A stretch of 64,000 nt of DNA from Mycobacterium yunnanensis (GTDB lineage Bacteria; Actinomycetota; Actinomycetes; Mycobacteriales; Mycobacteriaceae). The notes beneath the pieces were generated by a model. The model searched no databases. It had not been told where the DNA came from and saw only the letters and a program-made list of their open reading frames with translations. Location of the stretch: positions 186,615 to 250,614 of the forward strand of contig NZ_JACKVK010000011.1 in NCBI RefSeq assembly GCF_025823185.1, written 5' to 3'. Numbering within the stretch: position 1 is the stretch's first letter; each line of letters begins with the position of its first letter. Position numbers and translations under genes: made by a program. This document shows positions 30,092 through 38,156 of the stretch, one piece after another.

Positions 30092-30125
30092 CCTCCTTCT
30101 CCGCCTCTCGGGACGGATCGTTAAA
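30092..30125 (-). promoter_or_regulatory. PyrR-binding RNA hairpin and pyr Shine-Dalgarno
   Basis: On the minus strand the leader reads TTTAACGA, then TCCGTCCCGAGAGGCGGA (30117-30100), then GAAGGAGG (Shine-Dalgarno at 30098-30092). TCCG pairs with CGGA and the loop carries the CCnGAGAGG core of the PyrR-binding loop known from Bacillus and described as a translational operator in M. smegmatis. PyrR bound here would block ribosome access when UMP is high. Confidence 0.85.
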
Positions 30126-30146
30126 GGACGTCGAACTTCGCCCGGC

Positions 30147-30152
30147 AGCTTA
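30147..30152 (-). promoter_or_regulatory. candidate -10 of the pyr operon
   Basis: TAAGCT on the minus strand, which would start the transcript near 30140 and give a leader of about 62 nt holding the PyrR hairpin. No clear -35 is seen. Confidence 0.4.
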
Positions 30153-30183
30153 ACACCCACCGGGAGACACCAGCCCGGCTGGC

Positions 30184-30189
30184 TAGGCT
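30184..30189 (+). promoter_or_regulatory. -10 element for leaderless serine hydrolase message
   Basis: TAGGCT ends 6 nt before the GTG at 30196, the usual leaderless spacing in mycobacteria. The promoter is divergent from that of the pyr operon. Confidence 0.4.
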
Positions 30190-30195
30190 GGGCAG

Positions 30196-31401
30196 GTGAA
30201 TCTCGACGGCAACCAGGACTCCATCCGCGAGGCGATCGACGCCGGCCTGTTGGCTGGCGCCGTCACGATGGCCTGGCAGGGCGGCAAGGTCCTGCAGGTC
30301 AACGAACTTGGGCATCGCGACGTGAACGCCGGATTGCCGATGCAGCGCGACACCATCTTCCGAATCGCGTCGATGACCAAGCCGGTGACGGTGGCCGCGG
30401 CCATGTCGATGATCGAGGAGGGGCGGCTGGCCCTGACCGACCGGGTGGACCAATGGCTGCCGGAGTTGGGCGACGTGCGGGTCATGGCCGATCCGGCGGG
30501 ACCCCTGGAGTCGACGGTGCCGCTGCGACGACCCATCACCGTCGACGACCTGATGACGCACCGCAGCGGTCTGGCCTACGCGTTCTCCGTCGGGCCACCG
30601 CTGTCGCGCGCCTACGGCAAGCTGATGTTCCGCCAAGACCAGGATCGCTGGCTGGCCGAAGTGGCGAAGCTGCCGCTGGCCCATCAGCCCGGCGACCGAC
30701 TGACCTACAGCCACTCCACCGACGTGCTGGGGATCGCGCTGTCCAGGATCGAGGGCAAGCCGCTGGCCGACGTGCTGGACGCGCGGGTGCTGGGCCCACT
30801 TGGCATGTCCGACACCGGTTTCAAGGTCAGCGTCGAGGGCCGTCGGCGCGCCGCGACCATGTACCAACTCGACGAGAACGGCCTGCGCGACGACGTGATG
30901 GGTCCGGCGCCGGTGACGCTGCCCACGTTCTGCACCGGCGGCGCCGGACTGTGGTCGACCGCCGACGACTATCTCGCCTTCGCGCGCATGTTGCTCGGCG
31001 GTGGCACCGTGGACGGCGTACGAGTGCTGTCCGAGGAGTCGGTGCGCTCGATGCGTACCGATCGGCTGACCGACCAGCAGAAGACGTATCCCTTTCTGGG
31101 CATGCCCTTTTGGCGTGGCCGCGGCTTCGGGCTGAACCTGTCGGTGGTGACCGACGCGGCGCAGTCCCGCCAGCTCTACGGCCCGGGCGGGCTCGGCACC
31201 TTCAGCTGGCCCGGTGCCTACGGCACGTGGTGGCAGGCGGATCCGTCGGCGGATCTGATCATGCTGTACCTGATCCAGAATCTGCCGGACCTGAGTTCGG
31301 AGGCCGCTGCCGCCGCGGTGGCGGGCAACACCTCATTGGCCAAGCTTCAGGCCGCGCAACCACGCTTCGTCCGCCGGACGTACCAGGCCCTCGACTCCTG
31401 A
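30196..31401 (+). CDS. serine hydrolase, class C beta-lactamase fold
   Basis: A 401-residue penicillin-binding-protein-like hydrolase. The active-site SxxK is Ser59-Met-Thr-Lys62 (IASMTKPVT) and the second motif is Tyr171 in TYSHSTD. The third motif appears as the GTFSWPGAYGTWW region, where the usual KTG is not seen, as in EstB-type esterases. There is no signal peptide, so it is probably a cytoplasmic esterase or amidase and not a resistance enzyme. Substrate is unknown. Its last 55 bp overlap the convergent small SDR-like gene. Confidence 0.85.
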   Translation: MNLDGNQDSIREAIDAGLLAGAVTMAWQGGKVLQVNELGHRDVNAGLPMQRDTIFRIASMTKPVTVAAAMSMIEEGRLALTDRVDQWLPELGDVRVMADPAGPLESTVPLRRPITVDDLMTHRSGLAYAFSVGPPLSRAYGKLMFRQDQDRWLAEVAKLPLAHQPGDRLTYSHSTDVLGIALSRIEGKPLADVLDARVLGPLGMSDTGFKVSVEGRRRAATMYQLDENGLRDDVMGPAPVTLPTFCTGGAGLWSTADDYLAFARMLLGGGTVDGVRVLSEESVRSMRTDRLTDQQKTYPFLGMPFWRGRGFGLNLSVVTDAAQSRQLYGPGGLGTFSWPGAYGTWWQADPSADLIMLYLIQNLPDLSSEAAAAAVAGNTSLAKLQAAQPRFVRRTYQALDS

Positions 31402-31673
31402 GCCGTGACGACCGCGTCGACCCGTCCGAACCTCTCGGTCACCCGGTCGACCAGACGGCTCCACTGACGGGCGTCCGACACGTCGGCGGCGATCGCCATC
31501 ACCTGATCCGCCGAATGGCCGTGCAGCACCTCCACGGCGTCGCACGCGTGCCGGGCCACCACCACGACCCGGTGTCCGTCGGCCAACTTCCGGCGGGCCA
31601 ACCGACGCCCGGCGTCGGTGCCGCCGTCCGAAACGATGACGACGCTGCTGGTGAACGAATGTCGTTGCTGCAT
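31347..31673 (-). CDS. short SDR-like protein, possibly truncated
   Basis: A 108-residue product covering only the N-terminal Rossmann half of a short-chain dehydrogenase: a first strand and turn (SSVVIVSDGGTDAGRRLARR), a second strand (HRVVVVARH) and an acidic stretch with FGRVDAVVTAQ. The canonical TGxxxGxG is degraded and there is no Ser-Tyr-Lys catalytic set. It ends inside the 3' end of the convergent serine hydrolase. It may be a decayed gene or a genuine small nucleotide-binding protein. The ribosome-binding site is weak. Confidence 0.5.
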   Translation of the reverse strand: MQQRHSFTSSVVIVSDGGTDAGRRLARRKLADGHRVVVVARHACDAVEVLHGHSADQVMAIAADVSDARQWSRLVDRVTERFGRVDAVVTAQESRAWYVRRTKRGCAA

Positions 31674-31746
31674 CACAGGTTCAGTCAACGCCGATCGCCT
31701 TGGCGCCCGATGTGCGTCCGCTAGGCAACGCCTCAGAGCCTGGGAC

Positions 31747-32439
31747 TCACCACGGTACGACGGCATTCTGGTAGTCGAGGAACTGCAGGCCGCCCTCACC
31801 GGCGTGCGCGTCGATGGTGTCGACCACTCCGGGGATGCTGTCGTCCACGGTCAGCGTGGCACCCTTGCCGCCGAGTTCGGTCTGCACGTGGCCGGGATTG
31901 ATGAGCAGCAGCGTGCGCGGGTCGTCGGCGTGCCGGGCGGCATAGCTGCGGAACAGCTGGTTGAGCGCCGACTTGCTGGCTCGGTACACCTCGTGGCCGC
32001 CACGCGTGTTCAGCGAGACGCTGCCCTGGCGCGACGACATGACGCCGATCGTGCCCGACTCGGGCACCAGATCCTCGAGGGTCTCGACGACGCGCAGCGG
32101 GCTCAGCGCATTCGTCACCATGACGTCGACGAAGCTTTCGGTGCTCACCTCGGCGACCGGAACGTCGTCGTGGGCGACCCCGGCGTTGACGAACAGCAGG
32201 TCGAGGCGCCGACCGTCCAGCCGGTCGCGCAGCGCCACGATCTGATCGGGCACCGTCACGTCCAATACCTCGATCTCGAGCCGTCTACGAGCGTCGAGTT
32301 GCTCCAGTGCGGTCCGGTTCTCGCCGCGTACGGTGGCGATCACCCGCCAGTCGCGCCGAAGGAACTCGGCCACCATGGCAAGTCCGAGACCCTTCGACGC
32401 TCCGACGATGAGGGCAATGGGCTGGTCAGAGTCGGTCAT
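31747..32439 (-). CDS. short-chain dehydrogenase/reductase
   Basis: A 230-residue SDR with the cofactor motif GASKGLG near residue 13, VNAG, the catalytic Ser in MSSRQGS and YRASK. This pattern matches the C-factor/carbonyl-reductase-like group. The start at 32439 (MTDSDQPIAL) is preferred to one 33 bp upstream. The substrate is not predictable. It lies 46 bp after the 83-residue unknown gene and 73 bp before the truncated SDR-like gene, so the three may be co-transcribed. Confidence 0.85.
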   Translation of the reverse strand: MTDSDQPIALIVGASKGLGLAMVAEFLRRDWRVIATVRGENRTALEQLDARRRLEIEVLDVTVPDQIVALRDRLDGRRLDLLFVNAGVAHDDVPVAEVSTESFVDVMVTNALSPLRVVETLEDLVPESGTIGVMSSRQGSVSLNTRGGHEVYRASKSALNQLFRSYAARHADDPRTLLLINPGHVQTELGGKGATLTVDDSIPGVVDTIDAHAGEGGLQFLDYQNAVVPW

Positions 32440-32485
32440 GCCGGTGTCAGCAACCGACGGCCCCGGTTTCATTCCGACGCCGGCG

Positions 32486-32737
32486 TCACCCGCCCAGTTC
32501 GGACACCTCGGCGTCGAGGATCGCCGCCTGCCTGGTCACCTCGTCGTCGGAGAGGTCGGCACCGCCCCCGACGCGGCGGAGGAAGTCGGTCCGCGAGATC
32601 ACCCGGAGCGCGCCGCGATGGGCGTCGTCGTCCAACTGACCTGCGCCGAGCACCAGCGCTCGCCCCTCGAGCAGCACCAACACGGCGTCGTCGTCGGCCG
32701 CGACGAGCCGTCTCGTGACATCACCATCAATCGTCAT
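32486..32737 (-). CDS. small hypothetical protein, 83 aa
   Basis: An acidic 83-residue protein beginning MTIDGDVTRRLVAADDD and ending AAILDAEVSELGG. The sequence looks like genuine coding DNA (balanced hydrophobics, few Arg/Pro runs), with alternating strand and helix tendency and no membrane segment. No family is recognised. It is transcribed divergently from the glycosyltransferase and upstream of the SDR gene. The region from 32738 to 32867 between the divergent starts carries no other gene. Confidence 0.6.
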   Translation of the reverse strand: MTIDGDVTRRLVAADDDAVLVLLEGRALVLGAGQLDDDAHRGALRVISRTDFLRRVGGGADLSDDEVTRQAAILDAEVSELGG

Positions 32738-32867
32738 GAACGGGATATGCCCACTGCGAGCGTCGTCAAGCACCCCGTGGCCCCGCGATTGCGTCGACGA
32801 ATCTCGGGTACGCGGCGCGACTGCGACGGCAGCACCGCGCTGCACACCACGTATTCGAGGAGGAGCC

Positions 32868-33767
32868 GTGTCAGCCGACGAGCGAGTCAGCGTGGTGGTC
32901 ATCACCCACGAGCGCCGAGACGAGTTGCACCGGACGTTGGAGACACTGGCAACGCTGCCGGAACAGCCACGCGTGGTGGTCGTGGACAACGCGTCCACTG
33001 ACGGCACGGCGGAGATGGTCCGATCGCGCCATCCCGGGGTCACCCTGCTCACCCCCGGTAAGAACACCGGCGCCGTGGGCCGCAATCTTGGTGTGCAGCA
33101 GGTCGATTCGCAGTACGTCGCGTTCTGCGACGACGACACCTGGTATGACCCCGGCGCACTGAGTCGCGCGGCCGACCTGCTCGACACCCATCCGACCCTC
33201 GCCGTGGTGACCGCCAGCATCATGGTCGAACCCGACGGGCGGCTCGACGACATCTGCGTCGAGATGGCCCGGTCCCCGCTCGACCGTCCGCCCGGCCTCC
33301 CGGGGCACCCGTTGCTCAGCTTCCTGGCGGGCGTGTCGATCGTGCGCCGCGAGGCGTTCCTCGCCGCGGGTGGCTTCTCGGAGCGGTTGTGGCTGGGCGG
33401 AGAGGAGGAGCTGCTCGCCTCCGACATCGTGCGGGCCGGCTGGCACATGAGCTACGTCCCCGAGATCGTGGCCCACCACCACGCCTCCCGGGTGCGCGAC
33501 TCCCACCTCCGCCGTCGGCACGGCATCCGCAACACGCTGTGGTTCACCTGGTTGCGGCGTCCGTTTCCGAGCGCGGTGCGGCGCACCGCCCGTCTGCTGG
33601 TCCGACTGCCGAGAGACCGCATCACCGCGGCGGGCATCGTCGACGCCGTACGAGGAGCGCCGTGGGTGGTCCGGGAGCGTCACCCGGTGCCGGCGGTGAT
33701 GGAACGCGGCTATCGACTGCTGGAGGACATGCAACTCAACGGTGGCGCCCGCAAGTACGTGTCCTGA
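32868..33767 (+). CDS. family 2 glycosyltransferase
   Basis: A 299-residue GT-A fold enzyme. It opens VSVVVITHERRDELHRTL, has the nucleotide-sugar region VVDNASTDGT and the metal-binding DDD at 88-90 (FCDDDTWYD), then GGFSERLWLGGEEELL as the acceptor/ED motif. The C-terminal third is basic and helical without membrane spans, so it is cytosolic or membrane-peripheral. It probably glycosylates a lipid, polysaccharide or small molecule; the acceptor is unknown. GTG 32868 follows GAGGAGGAG. It converges on nusB with 9 bp between stops. Confidence 0.88.
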   Translation: MSADERVSVVVITHERRDELHRTLETLATLPEQPRVVVVDNASTDGTAEMVRSRHPGVTLLTPGKNTGAVGRNLGVQQVDSQYVAFCDDDTWYDPGALSRAADLLDTHPTLAVVTASIMVEPDGRLDDICVEMARSPLDRPPGLPGHPLLSFLAGVSIVRREAFLAAGGFSERLWLGGEEELLASDIVRAGWHMSYVPEIVAHHHASRVRDSHLRRRHGIRNTLWFTWLRRPFPSAVRRTARLLVRLPRDRITAAGIVDAVRGAPWVVRERHPVPAVMERGYRLLEDMQLNGGARKYVS

Positions 33768-33776
33768 CCGGAACGC

Positions 33777-34256
33777 TCAGTCGACCTCGGGGGTGCTCCG
33801 CACGGCGGCCGCCGCGGCGCGGATCTGAGGCGTGACGAGCATGACCTGGCCCAGCACCCCGTTGACGAACGCCGGCGACTCGTCGGTGGACAGGCTCTTG
33901 GCCAGCTCCACGGCTTCGTCGACCGCCACCGGCTCGGGCACGTCGTCGGCGTACAGCAGTTCCCACACCGCGACCCGCAGCACCGCCCGGTCCACCGCGG
34001 GCAACCTGTCCAGCGTCCAACCCTGCAGGTGGGCCGAGATCAGGTCGTCGACGTGGGCGGCGTGCTCGGTGACACCGTGCGCCACCGTGACGGTGTAGGG
34101 GTTCAGGGTCGACAGCTCGGCGTCACCTTCGGCCAGCGTGGTCCGACCCTCCGCGATCTCGGCGGGGGTCATGCCACGGGCCTCGGCCTCGAACAGCAGG
34201 TCGACGGCACGCTTGCGCGCTTGATGGCGACCGCGGTCACCGCGACGGTCGCTCAT
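33777..34256 (-). CDS. nusB: transcription antitermination factor NusB
   Basis: A 159-residue all-helical RNA-binding protein that with NusE (S10) binds boxA in rRNA leaders. Typical features are the basic N-terminus (HQARKRAVDLLFEAEARG), the WTLDRLPAVDRAVLRVAVWELLY helix region and VAVDEAVELAKSLSTDES followed by FVNGVLG. It lies 43 bp after efp on the same strand, matching the mycobacterial efp-nusB order. Confidence 0.96.
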   Translation of the reverse strand: MSDRRGDRGRHQARKRAVDLLFEAEARGMTPAEIAEGRTTLAEGDAELSTLNPYTVTVAHGVTEHAAHVDDLISAHLQGWTLDRLPAVDRAVLRVAVWELLYADDVPEPVAVDEAVELAKSLSTDESPAFVNGVLGQVMLVTPQIRAAAAAVRSTPEVD

Positions 34257-34299
34257 CCCGCGGCTCCCAAGCGCTTCGCTCGCCCTGGCTCAGGCATGC

Positions 34300-34863
34300 T
34301 CACGCATTCACGCGACCGAGGTAACTGCCGTCGCGCGTGTCGACCTTGAGCTTGTCACCGGTGTTGATGAACAGCGGCACCTGGATCTCGGCGCCCGTCT
34401 CCATGGTGGCCGGCTTGGTGCCCGCGCTGGACCGGTCACCCTGCAGGCCGGGCTCGGTGTTCGCGACGAGCAGCTCGACCGACACCGGCAATTCCAGGTA
34501 CAGCGGCGCCCCGTCGTGGAAGGCGATCTGCACGGGCATGCTCTCGAGCAGGTAGTTGGCGCTGTTGCCGACCAGCGTCTCGGGCAGGGGGTGCTGCTCG
34601 TAGTCCTCGGAGTCCATGAACACGAAGTCGGCGCCGTCGCGGTACAGGTAGGTGGCGTCGCGGCGGTCGACGGTGGCGGTCTCGACCTTCACGCCCGCGT
34701 TGTAGGTCTTGTCGACGACCTTGCCGGACAGCACGTTCTTGAGCTTGGTACGCACGAACGCGGGGCCCTTGCCCGGCTTGACGTGCTGGAACTCGGTGAT
34801 CTGCCACAGCTGGCCATCGATCTGCAGGACGAGCCCATTCTTGAAGTCGGCGGTCGATGCCAC
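34300..34863 (-). CDS. efp: translation elongation factor P
   Basis: A 187-residue three-domain protein that rescues ribosomes stalled at polyproline. Domain I contains the loop VKPGKGPAFVRTKLKN whose lysine is the residue modified in some bacteria; no modification enzymes are visible in the window. DSEDYEQHPL and the C-terminal RDGSYLGRV are typical of domains II and III. GTG 34863 is the start, 22 bp after pepQ. Confidence 0.97.
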   Translation of the reverse strand: MASTADFKNGLVLQIDGQLWQITEFQHVKPGKGPAFVRTKLKNVLSGKVVDKTYNAGVKVETATVDRRDATYLYRDGADFVFMDSEDYEQHPLPETLVGNSANYLLESMPVQIAFHDGAPLYLELPVSVELLVANTEPGLQGDRSSAGTKPATMETGAEIQVPLFINTGDKLKVDTRDGSYLGRVNA

Positions 34864-34885
34864 GGCGGTACTACTCCTAGCCTCT

Positions 34886-35977
34886 TTAGAGAATTGCCAG
34901 TTCCTTGGGGAACCGGGTCAGCAACTCGGGTGTGGGGTTGTCGTCACTGCCCACGACCAGCGTGTCCTCGATACGAACACCGCCACGGCCGGGCAGATAG
35001 ACCCCGGGCTCCACGGTGACCGCGGAACCAGCAAGCAGTGTACCGGCGGATGACGCGCTGATTCCCGGCGCTTCGTGGATCTGCAACCCGACGCCGTGAC
35101 CCAGACCGTGCCCGAACTGTTCTGCGAAGCCAGCGTCGGCGATGACCTGGCGCGACGCCCCGTCCACTCCGGCCAGCGACACACCAGGCGCCAGCGCCTC
35201 CCGACCATGCCGCTGCGCCGTGGCGACCAGGTCGTAGACATCGAGCTGCCACTGCGCGACCGGCGCCAGCACGAACGTCCGCGTCATGTCGGAGTGGTAC
35301 CCGGCCACCAGCGCCCCAAAGTCGATCTTGACGAAGTCGCCGGCGGCGAGTTCGGCGTCGGTCGGGCGGTGGTGCGGAATGGCCGAGTTGGCGCCCGTCG
35401 CCACGATGGTCTCGAAGGACACCCCGTCGGCGCCGTGGTCGAGCATCCGGGATTCGAGGTCGCGGCCGACCTCCTTCTCGGTGCGCCCGGCCCGCAGCCC
35501 GCCCGCGGCGACCAGATCGGTCAGCGCCGCGTCGGCGGCCTCACAGGCCAGCCGCAGCAGCGCGATCTCCCCCGCGTCCTTGACCTCCCGCAGCGCCTCG
35601 ACGGCCCCGGCCGCGCGGACCAGCTCGACGTCGCCGGCGGCCGTCACCAGCACGGCGTGGTTGTCCACGGTCACGACGTGGCTCTCGAAACCGAGCCGCC
35701 GTACCCCGAGGCCCGCGGCCGTCGCGGCCAGGTGTGGCGCGCACGCGCGCTGGATGACCACCTCGGCGTCGGGAGACTGCTGCGCGGCCTGCGTGACATA
35801 CCGACCGTCGGTTGCCAGCACCGGAACGTCGTCGTCGACGCGAATCAGCAACGCAGCATTCGAACCGGTGAATCCGGACAGATATCGGACGTTCACCAGG
35901 TCCGTTACCAACATCGCGTCCAAATTCGCGCTGGCCAGTCGGCGACGCAGGCGCGCCCTGCGCTGGGAAATCGTCAC
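34886..35977 (-). CDS. pepQ: M24 family Xaa-Pro aminopeptidase/dipeptidase
   Basis: A 363-residue cytoplasmic metallopeptidase. The creatinase-like N-terminal domain (about 1-125) precedes the pita-bread catalytic domain with five metal ligands: two Asp in DFGALVAGYHSDMTRTF, His in FGHGLGHGVGL, Glu in VTVEPGVYLPG and Glu in GVRIEDTLVV. It would cleave X-Pro peptides. It is the first gene of pepQ-efp-nusB, so proline peptide turnover and polyproline translation are linked by position. The GTG start lies 33 bp from a divergent gene. Confidence 0.93.
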   Translation of the reverse strand: MTISQRRARLRRRLASANLDAMLVTDLVNVRYLSGFTGSNAALLIRVDDDVPVLATDGRYVTQAAQQSPDAEVVIQRACAPHLAATAAGLGVRRLGFESHVVTVDNHAVLVTAAGDVELVRAAGAVEALREVKDAGEIALLRLACEAADAALTDLVAAGGLRAGRTEKEVGRDLESRMLDHGADGVSFETIVATGANSAIPHHRPTDAELAAGDFVKIDFGALVAGYHSDMTRTFVLAPVAQWQLDVYDLVATAQRHGREALAPGVSLAGVDGASRQVIADAGFAEQFGHGLGHGVGLQIHEAPGISASSAGTLLAGSAVTVEPGVYLPGRGGVRIEDTLVVGSDDNPTPELLTRFPKELAIL

Positions 35978-35996
35978 AGCGCCTGACGGTACTCGC

Positions 35997-36002
35997 TACG
36001 CT
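35997..36002 (+). promoter_or_regulatory. candidate -10 of the Rv2536-like gene
   Basis: TACGCT ends 8 nt before the ATG at 36011, leaving room only for a leaderless or near-leaderless transcript. It sits in a 33-bp gap shared with the divergent pepQ promoter. Confidence 0.35.
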
Positions 36003-36010
36003 GTGCCCCC

Positions 36011-36649
36011 ATGAGTAAGTGGTTGCTGCGCGGACTGGTGTTCGCCGCCCTGATGGTCATCGTCCGCTTGCTCCAGGGAGCCCTGATCAACCTGATGGAG
36101 AGTCAGGCGCTGTGGATCAGCATTCTGCTGGTCGCGGTCTTTGCGATCGCCGCATTCGTGTGGGGTCTGGCCGACGGCCGCGCCGACGCCCGCACCAACC
36201 CGGACCCCGACCGCCGAAGCGACCTGGCGATGACCTGGCTGCTTGGCGGGCTCTTCGCCGGCATCGTGAGCGGCTTCGTCGCGTGGTTCATCTCGCTGTT
36301 CTACGAGAATCTCTACGCCCAGGGCCTGCTCAACGAGGTCACCACCTTCGCGGCGTTCACCGCGCTGCTGATGTTCGTCTTCGCCATCGCAGGCGTGGCG
36401 TTGGGACGCGCGCTCGTCGACCGGAAGGCCCCTCCCGTGCAGCGGCGCGGCGAGGACGGCGACCGGGCCGACACCGACGTCTTCGCGGCGGTCAACGCCG
36501 GCAACTACCCGGACGACGACCGCGCGTCGGTCTCGGAGGGCGCGCAGGCCGCCAGGACGGAGTCCTTCACCTCGACGCCCACGGCGCCGCGCGAAGCCGA
36601 ATCGGCAGGCAGCGAGCCCGCGACGGACCGGGGCCGCGAGCAGTCCTAG
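36011..36649 (+). CDS. four-helix membrane protein, B-4DMT type (Rv2536-like)
   Basis: A 212-residue integral membrane protein with four predicted helices (about residues 5-28, 35-52, 75-97 and 110-135) and a hydrophilic, acidic and Ser/Thr-rich C-terminal tail of about 75 residues. It resembles the mycobacterial B-4DMT transporter-like family. No substrate is known. The stop overlaps the convergent aroQ stop by 4 bp, and it is transcribed divergently from pepQ. Confidence 0.8.
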   Translation: MSKWLLRGLVFAALMVIVRLLQGALINLMESQALWISILLVAVFAIAAFVWGLADGRADARTNPDPDRRSDLAMTWLLGGLFAGIVSGFVAWFISLFYENLYAQGLLNEVTTFAAFTALLMFVFAIAGVALGRALVDRKAPPVQRRGEDGDRADTDVFAAVNAGNYPDDDRASVSEGAQAARTESFTSTPTAPREAESAGSEPATDRGREQS

Positions 36650-37077
36650 TCGCCGCCGGCCAGGTACCGCAGGGCCAACGCGTACCCCTGCACGCCGAGG
36701 CCGACGATGACCCCGGTCGCCACGCCGCTGAGGTAGGAGTGGTGCCGGAACTCGTCACGCCGATGCACGTTGGAGATGTGCACCTCGATCAGCGGGGCGG
36801 TCAGTTCGGCGCAGGCGTCGCGCAGTGCCACCGACGTGTGGGTCAGCGCGCCAGCGTTGAGCACGACGGGTTCCTTCGCGTCGGCGGCGTCGTGCACCCA
36901 CCCCAGCAGCTCGGCCTCGCTGTCGGTCTGCCGCACGACCACCTCAAGGCCCAGTTCGGCGGCCTCTCGCTCGACGAGCGCCACCAGGTCGTCGTGGGTG
37001 GTGCTGCCGTAGACCTCGGGCTGACGCTTGCCGAGCCGGCCCAGGTTGGGACCGTTGAACACGTTGACCTTGGTCAT
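36646..37077 (-). CDS. aroQ: type II 3-dehydroquinate dehydratase
   Basis: A 143-residue dodecameric enzyme (aroD in M. tuberculosis) making 3-dehydroshikimate. The N-terminal FNGPNLGRLGKRQPEVYG carries the flexible loop with the catalytic Arg and Tyr; VVLNAGALTHTSVALRD and EVHISNVHRRDEFRHHS supply Asn and His. ATG 37077 overlaps the aroB stop by one base (TGATG). It is last in aroC-aroK-aroB-aroQ. Confidence 0.97.
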   Translation of the reverse strand: MTKVNVFNGPNLGRLGKRQPEVYGSTTHDDLVALVEREAAELGLEVVVRQTDSEAELLGWVHDAADAKEPVVLNAGALTHTSVALRDACAELTAPLIEVHISNVHRRDEFRHHSYLSGVATGVIVGLGVQGYALALRYLAGGD

Positions 37078-38156
37078 CAGCGGGTTCCGATCTCCGAGTA
37101 GGCCGCCGCCAGCAGCGCCGGATCGGGTCCCTCCAGCCGGCCCGGCTTGGCCAGCCCCTCGAGCACCACGAAGCGCAGCACCCCCGATCGGGTCTTCTTG
37201 TCCCCGGCCATGTACTCGAGCAGCTGCGGCAGCGCGTCGGCGTCGTAGCTCACCGGCAGGCCGAGTGCGGTCAGGATCGAGCGGTGACGGTCGGCGGTCT
37301 CGTCGTCGAGTCGTCCTGCGAGCCTGCCCAATTCGGCGGCGAAGACCAACCCGACCGACACGGCGGCACCGTGGCGCCAGCGGTAGCGCTCGCGCCGCTC
37401 GATGGCGTGCGCCAACGTGTGGCCGTAGTTGAGGATCTCGCGCAGCTGCGACTCCCTCTCGTCGGCCGCGACGACCTCGGCCTTGACCACCACCGCACGG
37501 CGGATCAGTTCCGGCAGCACCGCACCCGTCGGATCCAGGGCCGCCTCGGGGTCGGCCTCGATGAGGTCGAGGATCTTCGGGTCGGCGATGAAACCGGCCT
37601 TGACGATCTCCGCCATCCCGGCCACGATCTCGTTGCGCGGCAACGACTCCAGCGTCGCGAGGTCGACCAGGACCGCCAGCGGCTGATGGAACGAGCCGAC
37701 CAGGTTCTTGCCGGCCTCGGTGTTGATGCCGGTCTTGCCGCCGACGGCCGCGTCGACCATCGCCAGCAGGGTCGTCGGGACGTGCACCACGTCGACGCCG
37801 CGCAGCCACGTGGCCGCTGCGAACCCGCTCACGTCGGTCGCCGCACCGCCACCGAGGCTGACGATGGCGTCCTGGCGTCCGATTCCGATGCGACCCAGCA
37901 CGTCCCAGATGAAGCCGACGACGGGAAGTTCCTTGCCAGCCTCGGCATCCGGAATTTCGATGCGGTGCGCGTCGATCCCCTTCTCCGCCAAGTGGTTTCG
38001 GATCGATTCCGCGGTCGCGTTGAGCACCGGCTGGTGCAGGATGGCCACCCGGTGCCGACCCTCGAGCACGCGGCCGAGGTCGGTCAACAGGCCTCGGCCG
38101 ATGATCACGGGGTACGGACGGTCGACGAGGACGTCGACGGTCACGGGTTCAGTCAT
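37077..38156 (-). CDS. aroB: 3-dehydroquinate synthase
   Basis: A 359-residue NAD- and metal-dependent enzyme of the second shikimate step. GGGAATDVSGFAAATWLRG and PTTLLAMVDAAVGGKTGIN are the NAD and substrate motifs; metal-site His residues are in LNYGHTLAHAIE-like NYGHTLAHAIER. It overlaps aroK by 8 bp, so the two are translationally coupled. Confidence 0.97.
   Translation of the reverse strand: MTEPVTVDVLVDRPYPVIIGRGLLTDLGRVLEGRHRVAILHQPVLNATAESIRNHLAEKGIDAHRIEIPDAEAGKELPVVGFIWDVLGRIGIGRQDAIVSLGGGAATDVSGFAAATWLRGVDVVHVPTTLLAMVDAAVGGKTGINTEAGKNLVGSFHQPLAVLVDLATLESLPRNEIVAGMAEIVKAGFIADPKILDLIEADPEAALDPTGAVLPELIRRAVVVKAEVVAADERESQLREILNYGHTLAHAIERRERYRWRHGAAVSVGLVFAAELGRLAGRLDDETADRHRSILTALGLPVSYDADALPQLLEYMAGDKKTRSGVLRFVVLEGLAKPGRLEGPDPALLAAAYSEIGTR

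Noticed and set aside
30196..31401. Beta-lactamase resistance gene
   Set aside because: SxxK and Tyr motifs fit the fold, but there is no signal peptide and no KTG box, so esterase/amidase is more likely.
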